Source: an uncultured Elusimicrobiales bacterium
GTDB lineage: Bacteria; Elusimicrobiota; Elusimicrobia; Elusimicrobiales; Elusimicrobiaceae
Length of the DNA stretch: 9,443 nucleotides
Direction: 5' to 3'
Assembly (NCBI GenBank): GCA_944325235.1
Contig: CALUZE010000041.1
Location: 1 to 9,443, forward strand
Of this stretch, positions 1 to 6,538 are shown in pieces. The notes under the pieces were generated by a model. The model was not told the DNA's origin, made no database searches, and saw nothing but the letters and a program-made list of their open reading frames with translations. The stretch's first letter is position 1, and every line of letters starts with the position of its first letter. Made by a program: the position numbers and the translations under genes.

Positions 1-71
1 TGTATACCCACGTGTCGCTTGAAAAATTAAAAAGCGTGTATGACCACGCACATCCAAAAAGCAAGGAGTAA
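1..71 (+). CDS. Tyrosine recombinase XerC/XerD family, C-terminal end (partial)
   Basis: Reading from base 3 gives 22 residues and a TAA stop at 69-71, beginning YTHVSLEKL and ending in HPKSKE. This matches the extreme C-terminus of XerC/XerD site-specific recombinases. In that family the tyrosine of the YTHVS-like motif is the nucleophile that attacks DNA, and it is followed by a short helix ending in a typical HP sequence. These enzymes usually resolve chromosome dimers at dif during division. Only the last residues are visible, so XerC, XerD, XerA/H or a mobile integrase cannot be told apart, although the housekeeping context favours a chromosomal Xer. The Shine-Dalgarno of the next gene lies inside its final codons, so the two are probably co-transcribed. 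Confidence 0.72.
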   Translation, partial: YTHVSLEKLKSVYDHAHPKSKE

Positions 72-74
72 GCT

Positions 75-1046
75 ATGATCGGCGTAGGCGTAGATATTGG
101 TGGAACCTTCGTCAAAATTTTTGTCATGAACGAACACGGTGAAATTTTCCGCAAAGAGAAAATGGAAACCGATTATTCCAAAGGGTCCAAGGCATTCATC
201 GCCCAAATCGGCGATTACATCAATGCCATCCAACAGGAATTTCCGGACCAGCGCGTGGCGGTGGCCGTAGGCGCCCCCGGTGATGTGGACAACCAGAAAG
301 GCATTTTGCGCTACAACCCCAATTTAAAATTTAAAGACATCGCCGACTGGCCCCTGGCCCAACTGCTCTACAAGCACACCGGCATTTTGCCCTGCGTCGC
401 CAACGACGCCACCCTGGCCGCCTGGGGCGTATACGAAGCCGATTTAAAACGCCAAGGCACCAATGTGCTGGTGGTCACGCTGGGCACCGGCGTGGGCGGC
501 GGGCTGATTTTAAATAAAGAATTATACCAGGGCTCCAACGGCACCGCGGGCGAAATCGGCCATACCAAAATTGCCGACATCACCACCGGGCCGCTATGCG
601 GCTGCGGGGCGCGCGGCTGCCTGGAAGCGTTCGTCGGCACCATCGGCATCAAACGCCGCGTGATGGAAGCCGTGATGGATTACCCCGATTCCATCTTGGC
701 GCAGCTGGTAAACCAAGAAAAAGATTTTAAGATAGAAATCGTTTCCCGCGCGGCCGAAAAAGGCTGCAAAACCGCCCTGAAAGTATGGGAAGACACCGGC
801 CACTATTTGGGCATCGGGCTGGCCAACTTTGTGCTGGTGCTGGATATAGACACCGTCGTGCTGACGGGCGGCGTATCCGGCGCGGCGCCGTATTTCCTGC
901 CGGCCGCCAAACGCGTGCTGGCCTCGCAACAAATTCAAACGCCGTTTAAACGGCTTAAAATTTTAGTCTCGCAAAATCCCAACATCGGGGGAGTCGGCGC
1001 GGCCATGTACGCCATTTACCGCGCTTATAAAGATACCGAAAAATGA
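75..1046 (+). CDS. ROK-family sugar kinase (glucokinase-like)
   Basis: This 323-residue protein has the length of bacterial ROK glucokinases, which phosphorylate glucose or a related hexose with ATP in the cytoplasm. The N-terminal phosphate-binding motif DIGGT is at residues 7-11. N110-D111 fits the sugar-binding asparagine and catalytic aspartate. A glycine-rich GTGVGGG loop is at 137-143 and the ROK signature EIGH at 160-163. The zinc site is complete: H163 with C175, C177 and C182 in the CGCGxxGCxE motif, where E184 also belongs to the signature. A second glycine-rich segment, LTGGVSG, lies near residues 263-269. The ATG at 75 is fixed by AAGGAG at 63-68. There is no helix-turn-helix domain, so it is a kinase rather than a ROK repressor. 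Glucokinase is the likeliest role, but N-acetylmannosamine, fructose or another sugar cannot be excluded from sequence. Its stop overlaps the lptD start (ATGA). Confidence 0.9.
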   Translation: MIGVGVDIGGTFVKIFVMNEHGEIFRKEKMETDYSKGSKAFIAQIGDYINAIQQEFPDQRVAVAVGAPGDVDNQKGILRYNPNLKFKDIADWPLAQLLYKHTGILPCVANDATLAAWGVYEADLKRQGTNVLVVTLGTGVGGGLILNKELYQGSNGTAGEIGHTKIADITTGPLCGCGARGCLEAFVGTIGIKRRVMEAVMDYPDSILAQLVNQEKDFKIEIVSRAAEKGCKTALKVWEDTGHYLGIGLANFVLVLDIDTVVLTGGVSGAAPYFLPAAKRVLASQQIQTPFKRLKILVSQNPNIGGVGAAMYAIYRAYKDTEK

Positions 1047-3244
1047 AATCATTTCCCTTCGCGCTTGCGCTTGCTCTGCTATGCTATGCCGTTCCGGCCG
1101 CGGCGGCCGATCATACACTGCCCCCGCCGGACGGGGACGGGTTTATCTATTTTACGTCCGACAAAGCCTCCCTCCAGCCGGAAGCTAAAGTCGTTTCACT
1201 GGAAGGGGACGTGACCGTTATTCAAAAAACCAAAGACGGCAAAACCCGCACCGTAACGGGCGAAAACATCACGCTGGACCAGCTGAACACGCAAATTACG
1301 TCCGTCGGCCCGATGACTGTGGAAGACGGCCAAGGCGGCGTGCTGACGGGCGACAATATTACCGTCAACTACACGACCAAAGATTTTTCGGCCCAAAACG
1401 TCACGACCGAATACCCCCCGCTGCGAGTGTTAAGCGCACAGGAAATTTCGTCCATTTCCCAAAAAGAAACCTTGCGCGACGCCACCATCACCTGCTGCAA
1501 CAACCCGGACCCGCACTATACGCTTTCCGTCGGTAAGCTGACGGTGTCCCCCCAAAAGCGCGTTTTCGGCACCAATGCCGTGCTGCGCCTGGACGGGTTC
1601 CCGGTGTTTTATTTGCCGGTGTTTTGGCGCTCGCTGGCCTCCCAAAAACCGTGGACGACATACGTGGACTTTACCCAAAGCAACAAAACCGGCTTCGGCA
1701 TTTTAACGTCTACGGTGTTTCAGCCGGTGCTTAATTTGCGCCCCAAATTAAATTTGGATTACTACACCAACTCCGGCTTTGGTTTTGGCGGCGGCCTGAC
1801 GGCGGTGGAATCCCCCACGCTGCGCGGAAGCGGCGAAGTATATTTTATTAACGACCAGGCCGATACGGACGACACCCGCTCCTTAAACAGCAGCAAACGC
1901 TGGGGCGTGCAGGGCGGCTACTGGTGGGAAATGTACGACTCGTCGGACCATTTCAATAATCCCACGGGCGCGCTGTACCAATTTCAAACCCAGTTCCGTA
2001 TGGTGTCCGACCCATACTTCTACGATACGTTCTTCCGCGGCAACCCGTACATCTTTATGCCGGACCAGGAAACCAACTTTTCGCTCTCGCGCCAGACGCG
2101 CCGCTCCACCCTGCGCGTAAGCTACCAGCAAAAAGACATTTTTGCCATGGACCGCAAAGAATTTATGGCCGAAACCCGCACCCTGCCGGAAATTAAATAT
2201 ATGCTTTTGCCGTTTAACGACCCGTGGCTGAAAGCCTCCCACCGGCTGGAAATGGATTTCAACAATACCTCCACCTTGCAGTACAAAAACGATATGCCCA
2301 ACGAAGAAGGCCCCTACCAGCGCCAGGCACACGCCAAGTGGACGTCGGAAAAAGCCTTCCGGATGAGCCGTTTCTTTACGTTCACGCCGTCCGTATTTTA
2401 CGACCAAACCGTCACCTTTGCCGACGCCAACCACAATAACCAGGACGCTTGGGTGGCCCGCGTGGGGACGGACCTGAACTTGCAAACGCACTCATTCTTG
2501 GGCACCACGGACTTCGGCTACCAATTTACCAAACGCCTGTCCACCGGCACGCTGTCCACGGACCGCATTTCGCCCGATAAAGGCATTGAAGCCAACCGCC
2601 TGTACATCAACAACTACTACCGCCCCACCTTCAACACATACGTGCGGTTCCAAACCGGGTTTGATTTGTCCGACTACGCCTACGACTTGCACACCGGCCT
2701 GGGGTATGAACAAAATTGGGACCATTTAAAAACCCGCATTGAACCGTTCCTGCTGGAATGGGGATACAACTCCCCGAACGGCTTGTTTAACTTTTTCATC
2801 CAGGACCAATACGACCTGGAAGAAAAGAACATCAACTTTATTGCCCAGTCCAACTTTATTTACAAAAACCAAATCATCGGGTTGGGGCTGAACAACTTTG
2901 CCGACTATACGGACCCCAGCTCCCTCTACCAAACCGATTCGGACCGCTACACCCTCACCACCACCTGGGGCATCCGCCCGCCCAGCGGCAAATGGTTTAT
3001 GGACCTGGGCATAGACGCCGTGTTTGAACCCCACAGCGTGGTAGGGTTTAACAAATTGTTCCGCTTTTCGTACGACTTCCACGACGCCCGGACCGAATTT
3101 ACCATCCGGGACCGCAACAACAACCTTTCTTTCGCCTTCCGCATCAACATTTTGTGCGGCGGCGACAAACGCGCCCAAGCCCAAACGCCGGAAGATACCT
3201 ATTGGTATCCCTGGCGCAGCCAAGGCGATTTGAGAGATATGTAA
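1043..3244 (+). CDS. lptD: LPS-assembly outer-membrane protein LptD (OstA/Imp)
   Basis: This 733-residue protein is predicted to be the outer-membrane barrel that inserts lipopolysaccharide into the outer leaflet at the end of the Lpt bridge. A signal peptide occupies about residues 1-21 (hydrophobic core, AAA cleavage region). Residues about 35-130 form an OstA/LptA-like jellyroll with repeated GDVTV, GENITL and GDNITV strands. The junction contains TITCC followed by the family signature LRLDGFPVFYLPVFW near 185-200. The rest is rich in alternating aromatic beta strands, as expected for the 26-strand LptD barrel, and ends with a strand and a tail of about 30 residues. The mature protein has only three cysteines: C151, C152 and C705. 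The length is slightly below E. coli LptD (about 784 residues). It overlaps the ROK gene by 4 nt and has no separate Shine-Dalgarno of note, so translation is probably coupled. No LptE candidate is in the window. Confidence 0.88.
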   Translation: MKSFPFALALALLCYAVPAAAADHTLPPPDGDGFIYFTSDKASLQPEAKVVSLEGDVTVIQKTKDGKTRTVTGENITLDQLNTQITSVGPMTVEDGQGGVLTGDNITVNYTTKDFSAQNVTTEYPPLRVLSAQEISSISQKETLRDATITCCNNPDPHYTLSVGKLTVSPQKRVFGTNAVLRLDGFPVFYLPVFWRSLASQKPWTTYVDFTQSNKTGFGILTSTVFQPVLNLRPKLNLDYYTNSGFGFGGGLTAVESPTLRGSGEVYFINDQADTDDTRSLNSSKRWGVQGGYWWEMYDSSDHFNNPTGALYQFQTQFRMVSDPYFYDTFFRGNPYIFMPDQETNFSLSRQTRRSTLRVSYQQKDIFAMDRKEFMAETRTLPEIKYMLLPFNDPWLKASHRLEMDFNNTSTLQYKNDMPNEEGPYQRQAHAKWTSEKAFRMSRFFTFTPSVFYDQTVTFADANHNNQDAWVARVGTDLNLQTHSFLGTTDFGYQFTKRLSTGTLSTDRISPDKGIEANRLYINNYYRPTFNTYVRFQTGFDLSDYAYDLHTGLGYEQNWDHLKTRIEPFLLEWGYNSPNGLFNFFIQDQYDLEEKNINFIAQSNFIYKNQIIGLGLNNFADYTDPSSLYQTDSDRYTLTTTWGIRPPSGKWFMDLGIDAVFEPHSVVGFNKLFRFSYDFHDARTEFTIRDRNNNLSFAFRINILCGGDKRAQAQTPEDTYWYPWRSQGDLRDM

Positions 3245-3248
3245 GGAG
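3242..3248 (+). promoter_or_regulatory. Ribosome binding site of the thymidine kinase gene
   Basis: TAAGGAG overlaps the lptD stop codon, with the ATG at 3259 ten bases after it. This places the start at 3259 rather than at upstream in-frame codons inside lptD, and implies co-translation with lptD. A second in-frame ATG at 3274 is further from the site and less likely. Confidence 0.7.
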
Positions 3249-3258
3249 TTTTAAAAGT

Positions 3259-3834
3259 ATGCCCAATCCGTTGATGTACCACAAACAGGGGTGGATAGAA
3301 GTAATTTGCGGCTGTATGTTTTCCGGCAAGACCGAAGAACTCATCCGCCGCGTGCGCACCGCGCTGATTGCCAAACAAAAAGTGCAGCTGTTTAATTCCA
3401 AGATAGACACGCGCTACGGCATAGACAGCATCACCAGCCACAACCAAAACAAAGTGGCGGCCACGTGCGTCAAAAAGGCGGAAGAAATTTTGCCGCTTGT
3501 ACAAAAAGACACGCAGGTCATCGCCATTGACGAAGTGAACTTTTTTGATAAAGGCATTGTAGACGTGTGCGAAAAATTGGCCAACGCCGGCAAACGCGTG
3601 ATTGTGGCCGGCCTGGATACCGATTACCGCGCCGAACCTTTTGAAGTAACGGCCGCCCTGATGGCCAAGGCCGAATACGTAACCAAAAACCTGGCCGTAT
3701 GCACCAAATGCGGCAACCCGGCCAGCTTTACGCAGCGCATCAGCAAAGACACCAAACGCATTGTGGTGGGAACGACGGACGCCTATCAGGCCCGCTGCCG
3801 CCGCTGCTACAAAAAGCCGCGCCCTCAAAAATAA
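3259..3834 (+). CDS. tdk: Thymidine kinase, type II (TK1-like)
   Basis: This 191-residue protein has the usual size for the tetrameric bacterial TK1-type enzyme, which phosphorylates thymidine to dTMP with ATP for nucleoside salvage in the cytoplasm. The Walker A loop GCMFSGKT is at residues 18-25. The Walker B region is IAIDEVNFFD, with D91 and catalytic-base candidate E92. The structural zinc site has two CxxC pairs, C148/C151 and C180/C183, flanking the lasso loop that closes over thymidine. In many family members the residue after DEV or DEA is glutamine; here it is asparagine (N94), a conservative variation. The start at 3259 is chosen from the Shine-Dalgarno at 3242-3248. The gene lies 14 nt downstream of lptD with no terminator between. 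No clear hairpin with a U-tract follows it. Confidence 0.93.
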   Translation: MPNPLMYHKQGWIEVICGCMFSGKTEELIRRVRTALIAKQKVQLFNSKIDTRYGIDSITSHNQNKVAATCVKKAEEILPLVQKDTQVIAIDEVNFFDKGIVDVCEKLANAGKRVIVAGLDTDYRAEPFEVTAALMAKAEYVTKNLAVCTKCGNPASFTQRISKDTKRIVVGTTDAYQARCRRCYKKPRPQK

Positions 3835-3911
3835 AAACATCATTCCGCAGGGAGCGCAGGCGCCTTTTGCACGGGCCGGCCGAATTTGCTTTTAGCCTGC
3901 CCCAAATAAGT

Positions 3912-3917
3912 TATAAT
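3912..3917 (+). promoter_or_regulatory. Consensus -10 box upstream of the RDD gene
   Basis: A perfect TATAAT sits 38 bp before the ATG at 3955, preceded by an AT-rich stretch. The -35 is weak: TTGCTT at 3886-3891 has a long 20-bp spacer, and nothing better occurs at 16-18 bp. The box overlaps an upstream in-frame ATG at 3916, which argues that ATG is not the start, because it would lie at or before the transcription start. Confidence 0.5.
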
Positions 3918-3942
3918 GTGGTTATTCTCATACGTCTTGGAC

Positions 3943-3947
3943 GGAGG
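3943..3947 (+). promoter_or_regulatory. Ribosome binding site of the RDD gene
   Basis: GGAGG with a 7-nt spacer to the ATG at 3955. It decides the start over the in-frame ATG at 3916, which has no Shine-Dalgarno. Confidence 0.75.
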
Positions 3948-3954
3948 AAATACA

Positions 3955-4782
3955 ATGAGCACTTCTGTTTATGCCGGGTTTTGGAAACGCACCGCTGCGT
4001 TTATTATAGACGTTATCCTCGCGGCTGTACCGCCGGTTGTCATCGGTATGCCGCTGTTGTTCTGGCAGTTCTACCAATTGGCCCAAGGGGACGGCACGGA
4101 CGCCGCCGCCGCACATATGATGATGATTATGGGGCTGGCGGTGCTGATACAGGTGTTGGGGTTGCTGTCGTTCTGGCTGTACTTTGCTTTGCAGGAAAGC
4201 GGCAAACACCAGGCCACGTTTGGCAAACGGCTGTTTAAAATAAAAGTCGTCGGCAAAGACGGCGGCCGCATTACGTTTGCCCGCGCCACGGGGCGCACTT
4301 TTGCCAAACTGGTATCCAGTATGATTTTTTACATTGGGTTCATTATGGGCGGCTTTACCAACCGCAAACGCGCCCTGCACGACTATATTGCGGAAACCTA
4401 TGTGGTGTCCGCCTCCGTGCAGCCCGGGGACGAACTGCCCGATACGCCTTCCCACCCGTGGTGGCTGGTATTTGTCAGCGTACTGATGTTGGCGTTCTTT
4501 GGGCTGTTGTTGCTGGTTAATATTGCCGCCACCCAACTGCCGCTGATGCACTCGTATGCCGCGGCGGCGGCTTTGCAAAGCCTGTCCACGCAGGATTTGC
4601 CCTACGGCACGCAAACCGTAAACGGCGTGACGTATTCCATATCGCCGGACGGCTACCGCGCAACGTTTGCCGTGAACGGCACGGATTACACGCTGTACCT
4701 GGCCGACGAATATGACGACGTTTGCTGTGTGGAAACACCCGGCACCGACTGCAGCGTAATCGGTATGAACGTCTGCGAATAA
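3955..4782 (+). CDS. RDD-family inner-membrane protein with extra C-terminal cysteine-containing domain
   Basis: This 275-residue protein starts with the RDD-domain pattern: FWKRTAAFIIDVIL with R12 and D19 in the first membrane segment, FGKRLFKIKVV at 89-99, and RALHDYIAETYVV at 139-151 with the conserved HD. Membrane segments are at about 14-37, 55-80, a shorter one or re-entrant hairpin at 118-134, and a fourth at 169-192. After it comes a soluble tail of about 83 residues, beginning with an alanine-rich helix, then a beta-rich part (VNGVTYSISPDGYRATFAV), and a C-terminus with four cysteines, C257, C258, C266 and C274. By the positive-inside rule the basic HD loop is cytoplasmic, so the tail should be periplasmic. 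RDD proteins have no single function; some have been linked to ion exchange. The tail is not part of the standard RDD fold and resembles, only loosely, pilin-like C-termini. The gene has its own promoter and terminator, so it is probably monocistronic. Confidence 0.8.
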   Translation: MSTSVYAGFWKRTAAFIIDVILAAVPPVVIGMPLLFWQFYQLAQGDGTDAAAAHMMMIMGLAVLIQVLGLLSFWLYFALQESGKHQATFGKRLFKIKVVGKDGGRITFARATGRTFAKLVSSMIFYIGFIMGGFTNRKRALHDYIAETYVVSASVQPGDELPDTPSHPWWLVFVSVLMLAFFGLLLLVNIAATQLPLMHSYAAAAALQSLSTQDLPYGTQTVNGVTYSISPDGYRATFAVNGTDYTLYLADEYDDVCCVETPGTDCSVIGMNVCE

Positions 4783-4798
4783 ACTTTTGTTTTACCCC

Positions 4799-4826
4799 AA
4801 AACCCCGGCCCCTGCCGGGGTTTTTT
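4799..4826 (+). terminator. Rho-independent terminator after the RDD gene
   Basis: The GC stem CCCCGGC/GCCGGGG (4803-4809 with 4814-4820) has a CCCT loop. It can extend into A:T pairs and is followed by six T residues (4821-4826). It lies 16 nt after the RDD stop. In the other direction the T-run is only four, so it works mainly on the + strand. Confidence 0.93.
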
Positions 4827-5166
4827 ATTGCGCTCTTTTGCCAAAAGCAGATCCTTTTCGGGCCCTTCCAACAACCAAAAGCAGTCGTGCCCCACACGCC
4901 CTTCCGAAAACCGTTTAAGGGCGTTCTTTCCCGCTTTTAAAACGCCCGCAAACCCTTTTAAATTCGCCGCCTGCGCGCTTTTCGTGCCTCCGCCATATCC
5001 GAATATCTCGTGTTGAAAACGTGCCTTATCGGGCCTTTTGAATGGATTATGGCCCGTCCATTTGCGCACTCGGGCTGTCAAAAAGTCGTTGTCGGTCTCC
5101 AGCCGGCCGCGCAACGCGCTGTTGGCTCACGGGGCGCGCCGGAACAACAGCCTGCGGGCAGACAAC
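4827..5166. other. Convergent intergenic stretch with no supported gene
   Basis: About 340 nt separate two facing terminators. I see no tRNA, RNase P, tmRNA or SRP-like core motif. A reverse-strand frame stays open from about 5126 to 4686, and its codon use resembles the neighbouring genes. However, its best start is a TTG at 5114 without Shine-Dalgarno, and it would run through the RDD terminator and the 3' end of the RDD gene in antisense. Short inverted repeats are present, such as GGGCGTT/AACGCCC at 4919-4947 and CGGGCC/GGCCCG at 5030-5056, neither with a T-run. It could be a decayed gene, an interspersed repeat or plain spacer. Confidence 0.5.
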
Positions 5167-5196
5167 AAAAAAGGACGGGCCTTTTATGGCCCGTCC
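5167..5196 (-). terminator. Rho-independent terminator of the pal-cpoB-tolB operon
   Basis: On the minus strand a 9-bp perfect stem, GGACGGGCC/GGCCCGTCC, encloses a 6-nt loop (ATAAAA) and is followed directly by six T residues (5172-5167). It lies about 20 nt beyond the tolB stop. There is no T-run on the + strand side, so it is directional. Confidence 0.95.
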
Positions 5197-5215
5197 CGAC
5201 ATAGCAGAAAACGAC

Positions 5216-6511
5216 TTAAAAACTCCAGTGCGGCGTGAACGAATCGCCCTTCAAGTCCGCCAGCAAGTGCGGGGCGCTGCCGTCCATATCCATCAGATAC
5301 AGCTGGCGTTTGCCGTTGCGCGTAGTGGTGAAAGCGATGAACCGCCCGTCGGGGGACCAAGTGGGGTCCTCGTTGGAACCGGCGTCCGTCGTCAAGCGGC
5401 GCAGTTGGGTGCCGGTCAAGTCCACCAGGAAGATATCCATCGGATGATACGGCGATTCCCGTCCCGAAAATACAATCCACTCCCCGGTGGGCGACCACTG
5501 GGGGCTGTCGGACCAGTTGAACGTTTTGGTCAGCGGGCGGGTTTCGCCGGTGGCCAGTTCCATCACGTAAATCTGCGGGTTGCCCGCGCGGTTGGAAACG
5601 AACGTAATGTATTTCCCGTCCGGAGAGAACGACGGCGAACCGTCCACCGAGGCTTTGTGGGTCAAGCGGGTTTTTTCGTGCGTTTCCAGGTTATAAATAT
5701 AGATGCTGGGGTTGCTGCCGCCGGAGCTGGTGAACGCCAGGGCCTTGCCGTCGGGCGATACGCCGCCGATAAGCGACAGGCCGCCGCGGATAATGACCGG
5801 AGCGATTTTTCCGGCGCGCAAATCAATGGCAAAGATATCGGGGTTTTTGTATTTGTACGTGGTGTAGAAAATCCGCCCGTCTTTGGACCAGCGCGGCAAG
5901 ATGGAAATGCTCTTGTCGTTGGTCAGTTTTTGCAAGTTTTCGCCATCGTAATCCACCACGTAAATTTCTTTATGGCCGGTGGCATTGTTGGCAAAGGCAA
6001 TTTTGGTATCGGCAATGCCGCGTTTGCCCACCAGGGCCGAAACGATTTGGTCCGACGCAATATGCGATAAACGGCGCAGGCTGCTTTCGGTACCTTTAAA
6101 CGCCTTGGCAAATACGGCCGTGCGGGTGGAAATGTCGTAGACGTAAATTTTAATGGTGTAGTACGGCGCCGCATAGGAAATATCCCCCGCCAGCAAATAT
6201 GTGGCGCGGGCGCGGCCCCATTGGGTAAGCGTTTCGTTCAAATTTTTCGGGTCAAAGGCGGGGCCGTCTTCGGTCACGTCAAAATAGCGGGCAAACAGCA
6301 AATCCGCGCGCATCACGTCGCGCACTTGCACGGCAGCGGCCTGTGCCTGTTCGGCCGTATAGCGGAAAGGCGGCATACCGATAGCGGGCAGGCGTTTGTC
6401 CCCCACCGACGTAATACCAATGTACACATCCGTTTTGGGCTGCGCGGCCCAAGCGGCGCAGGAAACTGCCAGTACGGCCAAGACACTAAAAAGAGAAAAC
6501 AGTTTTTTCAT
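5216..6511 (-). CDS. tolB: Tol-Pal system beta-propeller protein TolB
   Basis: This 431-residue protein has the usual TolB length. The signal peptide MKKLFSLFSVLAVLAVSCAAWA is cleaved near residues 22-23. An N-terminal alpha/beta domain follows (about 28-165), then a six-bladed propeller (about 168-431) built of PD40/WD40-like repeats with WSKDG, VSPDG, FSPDG, WSPTG and WSPDG turns. The final PHWSF closes the ring with the first blade. TolB is periplasmic; its N-terminal tail contacts TolA and its propeller binds Pal, linking the inner-membrane motor to the outer membrane during cell constriction. I chose the ATG at 6511 because the signal peptide begins there. A GTG at 6538, directly after the cpoB stop, would add nine residues before the signal peptide. 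The Shine-Dalgarno is poor and a small hairpin lies just upstream, so coupling to cpoB is likely. It is the last gene of the operon. Confidence 0.94.
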   Translation of the reverse strand: MKKLFSLFSVLAVLAVSCAAWAAQPKTDVYIGITSVGDKRLPAIGMPPFRYTAEQAQAAAVQVRDVMRADLLFARYFDVTEDGPAFDPKNLNETLTQWGRARATYLLAGDISYAAPYYTIKIYVYDISTRTAVFAKAFKGTESSLRRLSHIASDQIVSALVGKRGIADTKIAFANNATGHKEIYVVDYDGENLQKLTNDKSISILPRWSKDGRIFYTTYKYKNPDIFAIDLRAGKIAPVIIRGGLSLIGGVSPDGKALAFTSSGGSNPSIYIYNLETHEKTRLTHKASVDGSPSFSPDGKYITFVSNRAGNPQIYVMELATGETRPLTKTFNWSDSPQWSPTGEWIVFSGRESPYHPMDIFLVDLTGTQLRRLTTDAGSNEDPTWSPDGRFIAFTTTRNGKRQLYLMDMDGSAPHLLADLKGDSFTPHWSF

Positions 6512-6520
6512 GAAAGGTCC

Positions 6521-6538
6521 GTGCGTGACGGAACGCAC
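6521..6538 (-). promoter_or_regulatory. Hairpin in the cpoB-tolB gap
   Basis: On the minus strand GTGCGT-TCCGTC-ACGCAC forms a perfect 6-bp stem with a 6-nt loop. It begins immediately after the cpoB stop and ends 9 nt before the tolB ATG. There is no T-run, so it is not an intrinsic terminator. It could modulate translation or mRNA stability; this is inference. Confidence 0.4.

Noticed and set aside
1883..2491. Minus-strand open frame of 202 codons inside lptD
   Set aside because: Antisense shadow of the LptD barrel; low-complexity Val/Gly/Arg/His composition and no Shine-Dalgarno.
3154..3258. Upstream extension of the thymidine kinase into lptD
   Set aside because: The added residues are not thymidine kinase-like, and the Shine-Dalgarno at 3242-3248 points to the ATG at 3259.
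3199..3843. Minus-strand open frame of 214 codons over the thymidine kinase
   Set aside because: Antisense shadow of a gene with complete Walker and zinc motifs; no domain of its own.
3849..3876. Possible terminator after tdk (GCGC and AGGCGCCT palindromes followed by TTTT)
   Set aside because: The stems leave loops of two bases or fewer, or only 3-4 pairs, and the T-run is short; not a credible intrinsic terminator.
3916..3954. Upstream ATG for the RDD protein
   Set aside because: It overlaps the TATAAT box and has no Shine-Dalgarno, while GGAGG precedes the ATG at 3955.
5046..5081. Minus-strand TTGACA with CATAAT as a promoter in the intergenic stretch
   Set aside because: The hexamers are 24 bp apart, too far for a sigma-70 promoter, and no -10 occurs at 16-18 bp.
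4686..5114. Minus-strand open frame of 142 codons at the RDD 3' end
   Set aside because: Its start would be a TTG without Shine-Dalgarno. It runs through the RDD terminator and antisense to the RDD tail, and I recognise no family. Kept only as a finding about the intergenic stretch.
5042..6070. Long + strand open frame (342 codons) opposite tolB
   Set aside because: It lies antisense to a clear TolB propeller. The protein has no recognisable fold, no good start signal, and is explained by the GC-rich third positions of tolB.
6442..6511. TolB as a lipoprotein through AVSC at residues 15-18
   Set aside because: The match to a lipobox is marginal, a normal signal peptidase I site (AWA or WAA) follows within five residues, and TolB is a soluble periplasmic protein.
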